From VFMC01 sp039796935 (lineage in GTDB: Bacteria; Actinomycetota; Acidimicrobiia; Acidimicrobiales; Ilumatobacteraceae): 6,552 bases of DNA. Each line of letters begins with the position of its first letter. Position 1 is the first letter of the stretch. Below the pieces are notes generated by a model that was not told where the DNA came from, made no database searches, and worked only from the letters and a program-made list of their open reading frames with translations. Of the stretch, positions 1 to 5,662 are shown piece by piece. The stretch spans positions 1 to 6,552 of the forward strand of contig JBDKIV010000052.1 of NCBI GenBank assembly GCA_039796935.1. Reading direction: 5' to 3'. Position numbers and translations under genes: made by a program.

Positions 1-227
1 ACACCGTGATCCCGTTCGACGGGCCGACACTGCTGATCCGTGCCGGCCGCGGTGATCCTCCGCTGCTCTGGAGGGCGACGGACCGGACCACGACGGAGAC
101 CGTCTCGGCCGATCACATCGGGGTCGTCTTGGCACCTGCAGTGTCGGGCACCGCCGCGGCCATCTCGAGGTGGCTCGAGGTCGAGGCTGCAGCCGAGTCG
201 GCGGTGGTACCTGCAGCGTCGCTGTGA
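1..227 (+). CDS. C-terminal fragment of a probable thioesterase / alpha-beta hydrolase (5' end outside window)
   Basis: This is the 3' end of a plus-strand gene. The frame is open from base 3, with no stop before the left edge, and ends at TGA 225-227, giving about 74 visible residues. Nearly every codon ends in G or C, which supports real coding. The visible order resembles the end of type I thioesterase domains of NRPS/PKS systems and related alpha/beta hydrolases: a strand of the form PFDGPTLLIRAG, a Trp about ten residues later (W23, counting from base 3), then SADHIGVVLAP followed by a terminal helix AAAISRWLE. In those families the His of such a D-H motif is the catalytic base, so H38 (bases 114-116) is the candidate. 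The Ser and most of the fold lie outside the window, so it cannot be told whether this is a stand-alone thioesterase, a synthetase-terminal domain or a generic hydrolase. It converges with the methyltransferase gene, 35 bases apart, and is probably a separate transcription unit. Confidence 0.6.
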   Translation, partial: TVIPFDGPTLLIRAGRGDPPLLWRATDRTTTETVSADHIGVVLAPAVSGTAAAISRWLEVEAAAESAVVPAASL

Positions 228-262
228 TCGGGGATCGGAGTCGATGACGTCCGGCCGGAACC

Positions 263-1096
263 TCAGCCGGCGACGCGCCCGGTGACCTGCACGATGCGGG
301 GCACGCTCATGATGCTGTGTGGATCGTCGGCGAACTCCCACAGGTCGTCGACCAGTCGATCGACCTCGTCGGCCGAGACGAGACCGGCGCTGACGACCGC
401 TTCGGCGATGGCGGCCATCGTCAGCGGGGCCATGGCCTTCAGGTCGGGATCGAAGCCGGCCGGCTGCTCGACGTGGACCTCGATGTCGACCAGGCCGGCC
501 GCGGCGAACATCGACGGGAGCCGTCGACCGATGAACGGATCGGCACCACGGCCGACGGCCGACGCGGCGTAGACCTCGCAGTAGCGAGCGAAGGACGGGC
601 GCTCGGGGAAGCAGAAGTGGCCGGCGAAGTCGACATCCTCGACCGCGACGGTGCTCCCCGGTTTGCAGGACCGCACGAGGGCGGCGAGCGCCGCGACCGG
701 GTCGGCCAGGTGCGTCAGCACGAAACGCGAGAACACGAGGTCGTACACGCCGACCTCGTCGAAGCGTTCGACGTCGGCGTGGCGGAACTCGAGATGCTCG
801 AGGCCCGCGGCCGCGCACTCGGCCCGGACGATGTCGAGTTGCACCGGGTCGACATCGACCCCGACGACGCGCCCGGTGGGCCCGGTTCGTGCCGCGAGCA
901 GCTGGGTGACTTCGCCGCCGCCGCACCCGGCGTCGAGACAGACCGAACCGGTGGGCAACGAGATCCGGTCGAGGAACCGCTCGGTGCTGGGGCGCATCAC
1001 CCGGCTGAGCACGCGCAGCCGGTCACGGCCTTGTGAGCCTCCGCGGATGATGTAGTGCTCGGTCGCGAGTCCGGTCGGTTCGTTCGTCCCCGTCAT
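263..1096 (-). CDS. Class I SAM-dependent methyltransferase (UbiE/COQ5-like, substrate unknown)
   Basis: A 277-residue soluble enzyme predicted to transfer a methyl group from S-adenosylmethionine. Class I Rossmann-fold signatures are intact and in order. Motif I is CLDAGCGGGEV (residues 53-63). An acidic strand-2 end, VGVDVDP (78-84), should contact the SAM ribose. ADVE (107-110) is the adenine-side acidic motif. YDLVFSRFVLTHL (118-130) is motif IV/post-I, and VAVEDVDFAGHF (150-161) follows strand 5. The N-terminal EHYIIRGGSQGRDRLRVL (13-30) and the C-terminal PRIVQVTGR fit a group of stand-alone bacterial methyltransferases of this length; this is from memory of the family. There is no membrane segment or extra domain, so the substrate cannot be named. 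The ATG at 1096 is supported by an upstream AGGA/AGGAG and by the complete N-terminus. The gene starts 33 bases after the stop of the large IPT gene on the same strand, so it is probably the last gene of that operon. TGA is at 263-265. Confidence 0.93.
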   Translation of the reverse strand: MTGTNEPTGLATEHYIIRGGSQGRDRLRVLSRVMRPSTERFLDRISLPTGSVCLDAGCGGGEVTQLLAARTGPTGRVVGVDVDPVQLDIVRAECAAAGLEHLEFRHADVERFDEVGVYDLVFSRFVLTHLADPVAALAALVRSCKPGSTVAVEDVDFAGHFCFPERPSFARYCEVYAASAVGRGADPFIGRRLPSMFAAAGLVDIEVHVEQPAGFDPDLKAMAPLTMAAIAEAVVSAGLVSADEVDRLVDDLWEFADDPHSIMSVPRIVQVTGRVAG

Positions 1097-1107
1097 CTCC
1101 TGATCCT
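1097..1107 (-). promoter_or_regulatory. Ribosome binding site of the methyltransferase gene
   Basis: Read on the minus strand, the bases before the ATG are AGGATCAGGAG. The first AGGA (1104-1107) sits 7 bases from the ATG, a good Shine-Dalgarno distance. The second AGGAG abuts the start codon and is too close to be the main site. This supports the ATG at 1096 as the start. The site lies inside the 33-base gap after the upstream gene, so the methyltransferase has its own initiation signal and need not rely on coupling. Confidence 0.55.
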
Positions 1108-1129
1108 GGCACAGGGAGGGTCGGCCTGC

Positions 1130-4100
1130 TCAGGGTATGCAGATCTTGCGGCCCTTCAGGCTCTTGCAGAACCGGAACGCGGCACCCGAGATGTCGACAT
1201 CGGCGCTGTAGGTCCCCAACTTGTTCCACTTCCCGCCCGCACCGGCATAGGCCGTCACTTTCACGCTGCTGTCGACGCTGAGGCCCGACGCCGACGAGAC
1301 ACCCAGCCGGACATCGCCCGAGAACGATCCCTTCAGCCCGCCCCAGTTGTTGCCCACCTTGTCCGAGCCGCTGAAGTAGGCCGATGTGGCGGCATCGAAT
1401 CCCCAGTCGTTGCCGATGGCGGTGTCGGGGATGTTGAACGGGATGCCCTTGAAGCTCGACGAGAAGCTGAACTTCGGGGTGACCCTGCCGGCGCACGGAC
1501 CCGACAGGCACACGATGAAGCCCATGGTCGTCGGCACCGTGATGAGGCCGAGGTCGAGCTTCGTGTCGAGCACGAAGTTCACCTCGGACAGATTCGGGGT
1601 GAGGTCGACCCATCCGGTGGAGAAGTTGCCAGACGTACCCGAGGCGTCCCGGAACCGACCTCCGAGTGACCCCGACGCTCGGAACCGAGCCCGGAGTGTG
1701 GGCGGATCGATGACCGGTGATCCGTTCACGACGCGCGGCGGGTTGACGATCTGGGCGAGCTCGACCTCGAAGGACTTCAGCAGCGAGCCACTCGGGAAGT
1801 TCCCGGATCCACTGAACGAGAACGAGTTGGTCGCAGGCTGGATCGAACCGCTGAGCATCACCTCCGAACCGGCCATCCGCAGCGCCCCGGATGCCTCGAC
1901 CCGCATCAGCGGAGTGAAGAGGTTCTTCACCGTGAGTTGCATGCCGAGGTTGAACCCGAGGATCGACACCTCGCCCGACCCGGTCGCCATGCAGTTGTCG
2001 ATGGAGCAGTTGCCGAAGACCTCGATGCGTGCTGCCCCGCCGATCTTGAGGCCACCGGTGAGCTCGACCCGAGGGTTCGGGTTCCATCCCCCGGCCGCGG
2101 CGAAGACGCGCAGGGACAGGTCGACCCGAGCGTTCTTGTCGGTCGCCGGTGTGGCGATGGTCAACCAGGCGCGCAACTGCGGCGTCTTCATCCCGGGAGG
2201 CCCGCCGGGATTCGGGTCGTACGAACCGAAGAGGTCGACGGTGGCCTGGAGCACCTTGGCCTTGGTCCGGATCTGAACGCCGGCGGGAACATCGAACACG
2301 CCGACGGAGCAGCCGTACGGCGAGACGAGGAAGCTCACGTAGGTGGCGGTGACCACCTGGGTCTTCGGCGGCAGCGCCAGGATCGGGGTCGCGCTGTTGG
2401 GTTCGCCGACCGAGACCGACAGGCACGGGCTGACGGCCGACAGGTTCATGACGAACGACACCGGGATCTTGTCGTTCGAGTCGATCCCCATGTACTCGCG
2501 CAGCTTGCCGGGGAGGGCCCCCGATCCGGCGAGCCCGATGGAGACGAACGGGAAGATCCCGGGCGTCAAACCGATCTGAATGGCTGCGGAGTTGAGGTTG
2601 AGACCGGGCACCCCGAAGATGTCGGGCCACACGGCAGATCCGTTGTCACCCACCGCCGAGAGCGCGATGGTGGACTGTGAGGCCTCGGCCACACAGGTCG
2701 TCGGGACCTTGCCCGTGATCGGCGAGGGTGGTGCCATCGCTGGAGCGATGGCCGTGCACTTGCTGACGGACCGGGCCGCGAGCACGAGGCCGACCGGTGC
2801 ATTGCCGTCGATGGTCATCGTCCCGTTGGCAGCGATCTCGAAGCCCGTCTCGGCGCCCACCGCCGGCTCGATGTTGATGATGGCGGTGAGGGTGAAGGCG
2901 GTGACGGTCGTCTTGATTCGCGGGATCGGCGGAAGCTTCAGGCTTGCCGGGATGACGGCGGTGATCTTGATGAGGCCACTGATGGTGTAGGTCGCGTAGG
3001 CACCGAAGTCGGACTTCGGGACACCCAGGTTGTCGCTCAGCCACTTCGGTGTCGGCATCGACCCGGTGAACATGTAGGTCTGTGGTGGCACCATGACGAT
3101 GGTGTCCAGCACCTTGGCAGAGGTGTCCTGTTGAGCGCCGAAGTACGCAATGCTGCCCATCCGGGCTCCGGCGAGGTCGGCCTTGTTGCTGAGTGTCCCG
3201 ACCGTGACGAAACCGCCCCCGATGTAGGCGGCCGAGAGCCGGGCGAGGTTGAACGCACCGATCTTCGGGACGCTGACGCGCCCGTCGCCTTGCACGAGGA
3301 CGTCGAGGCCGCTGTTGGCGGTGCCGCTGTCGACGGTGATGTCGCCAGGAAGCGCAGCGAAGGTCGTCTCGTTCGCGGCGACCTTGATGCTCAACCCGGT
3401 CATGGAGACCGCGTCGGCCGCGAAGACCGCCGAGGCCGTCGGGTCGAAGAGGCCCTGCATCACGAAGGCGCTCGAGCTCAGGTTGACCGCGGCCTGGTAG
3501 GCCCCTACGGCCTGGAGGGGGACGCCGCTACCGAGATTGGCGAAGAAACCCGAACCCGCAGCCGTTCCGTCGGCATCGAGGGTCAGGTACACCGACGTCG
3601 TGTCGTCGGCGGGGCAGAGCGAGGTCTGCTCTGCGAACGTCGGACAGGCTGGTCGGATGGCGACGGTGCCGCCGAGCAGGGCGAGCTTGCCGGTCGGGGT
3701 CGCCCCCGAGTCGGCCACGAGGGTGGCCGTGGCTGCGAGCGCCCCGCGGAGATCCCACACGGTTGCCTGCGGCGTGGCCGTGATGGAGCCGGTGATCGAC
3801 CCGATCGCAAGCGTCACCGGGCCGACCGTGATCGTCGCCGAGGCGTCGCTGGCGGTGAGCACCCAGTTGGCGGCGTCGGTGTAGCTCACCGAGACGGGAA
3901 CGCGCAGCGAGCCGAAGGTCGCCTGGGCGGTGCCCGACCACGAGGGGCTTCCCGATCCGCTCGCCGCGCTGGCCCCCGCTTGGTCGGAGAGCACGATCTG
4001 CCCGTTCGACAGCGTCGCCGGTGCCGGCACCGCGGCAGCGGCTTCGGTGGTCGGGGGTTCGGTCGTCGGGGGTTCGGTGGTTGCCGGGTCGGTGGCTGCC

Positions 4101-5662
4101 GGGTCGGTGGCTGCCGGGTCGGTCGTGGCGGGGTCGGTCGTCGGCGGTTCGGTCGTGGCGGGCTCGGTTGTCACCGGTTCGGTTGCTGCCGGTTCGGTCG
4201 TCGTGGAGGATCCGGTGGCAACGCTGACGGGGCCCGGCGGGTCGACCGAGAGCGTCGGGGGAGTCTGCGGACCGAAGGCGATCGGGCTGTTCGCATTGCC
4301 TGCTGCGGTCCGTACCGTCACAGGTCCCGCCGTCACACCTGCGGGAAGCGTTGCGGTGGCCTGTGTGCTCGAGATCTCCTGGAACGGTGCCGCAACACCG
4401 TTGAAGGTGACACCGGTCAATCTGACGAGATTGAAGCCCGTGATGCTGACCACGGTGCCGGCGGGGCCGCTGGTCGGCCAGATCGATGAAATCGACGGGC
4501 CGATCACGATGGGCGTGGAGCTGACGGCGAGGGCGGTGCCGAGGACCGAGATCTGGCCGGTGGTGGCGTCGGCGGGAACCGTGGCGGTGATCTGCGTCGG
4601 CGAATCGATCGTGAACGTGGTCGCCGCGGCGGACCCGACGAAGTCGACGGAGGTGACCGACTGCAGGTTGGTGCCGGTGATCGTGACGGTGGAGCCTGGT
4701 GAGGCGGTGGTGGGCGTGAACGAGGTGATCGTCGGCGGGGCCGCGAAGTCGGCGGACGCCGTTGCAGTCCCGGCCGGCGTCGCGATGCTGATGGGGCCCG
4801 TGGTGACGTTGGCCGGCACCGTCGCCACGACCGTCGTCGCCGAGACATTCCTGAACGAGGAAGCAGGTGTCGAGCCGAAGCGGACGGCGGACGCGCCCGA
4901 GAGGTTGGCGCCGGTGATGGTGACCTCGGTGCCCGCGGCGCCGATCGCCGGCGAGAACTCGGTGATCGCTGCCGATGAGATGGAGAACGTCGTAGCGGAG
5001 ACCCCGGTGCTGACCGGCGTCTCCACCGAGATGAGCCCCTTCACGGCGTTCGGGGGAACGGTGACCGTGATCGAGGTGGCGGTCACCGACGTCGGTGGGG
5101 TGGGCGAGCCGTTGAACTTCACGGCGGTCGCGCCACTGAAGTTGGCCCCGGTGATGGTGACGACCGTGCCGGCGGCGCCCGATGCCGGGCTGAACGATGC
5201 GATCGCCGGCGAGGTCGTCGTGAAACAGGTGTCGCTGATGATCGGGGTCGTCCTCGACACGATCTCGATCGGGCCGCTGGTGGCCCCTCCGGGCACGGCG
5301 GTGCTGATCTCGGTGGCCGAGATGATCGAGAAGGAGTTGACCGACTTGCCGTTGAACATGATGTCCGTGACGTCGGCGAAGTTCGCCCCGGTGAGGTAGA
5401 CGCTGGTGCCCTCGGCCCCGGTGGTGGGTTCGAAGCGGAGGTTGCCGGCGGTCGAGCGCGAGCAGTCGACCGGTGACACCAGTGTTCCGGCCCGGTCGCC
5501 GACTGCGACCACGACGACCACGATGGCCGCTGCGAGCACCGCCGTCGCAGTGCCGAGTCCAAGAGCGATCAGGCGGAAACGCCGCCGTTCGGCACGGGTC
5601 TTCGTCGTCTTCGAGCGCGGCGAACCACCGGGCGCCAGAGGGGTTTGGTCGTGCTGTGTCAT
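1130..5662 (-). CDS. Large membrane-anchored extracytoplasmic protein with five IPT/TIG repeats and a Thr-Glu-Pro linker
   Basis: 1510 residues. Residues 1-30 are a basic cytoplasmic tail (RAERRRFR). Residues 31-54 are one strongly hydrophobic segment, and no convincing cleavage site follows, so an uncleaved signal anchor with the rest outside is likely. Residues 75-466 are five Ig-like IPT/TIG repeats. Residues 487-540 are a Thr/Pro/Glu/Asp linker. Residues 550-1510 are Gly/Ser/Thr-rich, strand-prone sequence that I cannot assign to a family. There are 14 cysteines, falling into seven sequence-adjacent pairs: 67/146, 673/683, 969/990, 1080/1118, 1219/1224, 1385/1390 and 1499/1508. This fits an oxidised extracytoplasmic protein. 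I see no LPXTG signal, C-terminal helix or catalytic motif. IPT domains usually serve binding or spacing, so an adhesin or envelope structural role is inferred. The ATG at 5660-5662 overlaps the TGA of the upstream pentapeptide gene (ATGA). The only purine-rich site before it, GGGAAG, is 11 bases away and weak, so translation is probably coupled. Confidence 0.92.
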   Translation of the reverse strand: MTQHDQTPLAPGGSPRSKTTKTRAERRRFRLIALGLGTATAVLAAAIVVVVVAVGDRAGTLVSPVDCSRSTAGNLRFEPTTGAEGTSVYLTGANFADVTDIMFNGKSVNSFSIISATEISTAVPGGATSGPIEIVSRTTPIISDTCFTTTSPAIASFSPASGAAGTVVTITGANFSGATAVKFNGSPTPPTSVTATSITVTVPPNAVKGLISVETPVSTGVSATTFSISSAAITEFSPAIGAAGTEVTITGANLSGASAVRFGSTPASSFRNVSATTVVATVPANVTTGPISIATPAGTATASADFAAPPTITSFTPTTASPGSTVTITGTNLQSVTSVDFVGSAAATTFTIDSPTQITATVPADATTGQISVLGTALAVSSTPIVIGPSISSIWPTSGPAGTVVSITGFNLVRLTGVTFNGVAAPFQEISSTQATATLPAGVTAGPVTVRTAAGNANSPIAFGPQTPPTLSVDPPGPVSVATGSSTTTEPAATEPVTTEPATTEPPTTDPATTDPAATDPAATDPATTEPPTTEPPTTEAAAAVPAPATLSNGQIVLSDQAGASAASGSGSPSWSGTAQATFGSLRVPVSVSYTDAANWVLTASDASATITVGPVTLAIGSITGSITATPQATVWDLRGALAATATLVADSGATPTGKLALLGGTVAIRPACPTFAEQTSLCPADDTTSVYLTLDADGTAAGSGFFANLGSGVPLQAVGAYQAAVNLSSSAFVMQGLFDPTASAVFAADAVSMTGLSIKVAANETTFAALPGDITVDSGTANSGLDVLVQGDGRVSVPKIGAFNLARLSAAYIGGGFVTVGTLSNKADLAGARMGSIAYFGAQQDTSAKVLDTIVMVPPQTYMFTGSMPTPKWLSDNLGVPKSDFGAYATYTISGLIKITAVIPASLKLPPIPRIKTTVTAFTLTAIINIEPAVGAETGFEIAANGTMTIDGNAPVGLVLAARSVSKCTAIAPAMAPPSPITGKVPTTCVAEASQSTIALSAVGDNGSAVWPDIFGVPGLNLNSAAIQIGLTPGIFPFVSIGLAGSGALPGKLREYMGIDSNDKIPVSFVMNLSAVSPCLSVSVGEPNSATPILALPPKTQVVTATYVSFLVSPYGCSVGVFDVPAGVQIRTKAKVLQATVDLFGSYDPNPGGPPGMKTPQLRAWLTIATPATDKNARVDLSLRVFAAAGGWNPNPRVELTGGLKIGGAARIEVFGNCSIDNCMATGSGEVSILGFNLGMQLTVKNLFTPLMRVEASGALRMAGSEVMLSGSIQPATNSFSFSGSGNFPSGSLLKSFEVELAQIVNPPRVVNGSPVIDPPTLRARFRASGSLGGRFRDASGTSGNFSTGWVDLTPNLSEVNFVLDTKLDLGLITVPTTMGFIVCLSGPCAGRVTPKFSFSSSFKGIPFNIPDTAIGNDWGFDAATSAYFSGSDKVGNNWGGLKGSFSGDVRLGVSSASGLSVDSSVKVTAYAGAGGKWNKLGTYSADVDISGAAFRFCKSLKGRKICIP
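4043..4204 (-). repeat. 15-bp tandem repeat encoding an 11-copy (T-T/A-x-E/D-P) linker
   Basis: Residues 487-540 of the large protein repeat every 5 residues (15 bases) with the pattern (A/T/P)-T-T-(E/D)-P. An acidic residue falls at exactly every fifth position, from 490 to 540, eleven times. Copies use Glu at both ends and Asp in the middle four (510, 515, 520, 525). The array joins the IPT stalk to the unassigned C-terminal region. Its composition (Thr, Pro, acidic, no aromatics) indicates an extended, flexible and possibly O-glycosylated spacer. The near-identical 15-base units could change copy number by slippage without breaking the frame. Confidence 0.9.
4265..5440 (-). repeat. Five tandem IPT/TIG (Ig-like) domain repeats
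   Basis: Within the large protein, residues 75-466 contain five copies of a unit whose conserved core is F-x-P-x-x-G-x-x-G-T-x-V-x-I-T-G-x-N-(F/L), then a V-x-F-(N)G strand and a T-(A/V)-(T/V)-(V/L)-P turn. The F-x-P (or I-W-P) signatures start at residues 77, 157, 236, 315 and 394, a spacing of 80, 79, 79 and 79 residues. Copies 2 to 5 are very regular. Copy 1 is the most divergent (YLTGANF in place of ITGAN) and is the only one flanked by cysteines (C67, C146). Such arrays form rod-like stalks of Ig folds in surface proteins. Confidence 0.88.
5659..5662 (-). promoter_or_regulatory. ATGA stop/start overlap (translational coupling junction)
   Basis: On the minus strand the TGA ending the pentapeptide-repeat gene (5661-5659) shares bases with the ATG of the IPT gene (5662-5660). 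Only a weak, distant purine run (GGGAAG, 11 bases upstream) could serve as a ribosome binding site, so ribosomes finishing the first gene probably re-initiate at the second. This ties the levels of the two envelope proteins together. Confidence 0.75.

Noticed and set aside
131..221. Two similar ACCTGCAG stretches near 135 and 208
   Set aside because: The similarity is short and lies within one coding frame (APAV / VPAA). Chance or codon bias is enough to explain it.
251..270. Possible rho-independent terminator between the converging genes
   Set aside because: Only a 5-bp CCGGC/GCCGG stem with a 10-base loop can be drawn. There is no T-run on either strand, and it overlaps the methyltransferase stop codon. 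Too weak to call.
1023..2630. A 535-codon minus-strand frame overlapping the IPT and methyltransferase genes
   Set aside because: It is out of frame with both supported genes and very rich in Arg, Gln and His, typical of a shifted reading of high-GC coding DNA. It shows no domain signal.
3131..4489. A 452-codon plus-strand reading frame opposite the linker region
   Set aside because: The product is Arg/Gly-rich with long GCRVGGCRVG-like runs that only mirror the Thr-Glu-Pro linker. High-GC DNA commonly leaves antisense frames open.
3930..5399. A 489-codon plus-strand reading frame opposite the IPT repeats
   Set aside because: It is an exact antisense shadow. Its protein is Val/Ala/Thr monotone and repeats with the IPT period, while the minus strand gives recognisable IPT domains, a signal anchor and a coupled start.
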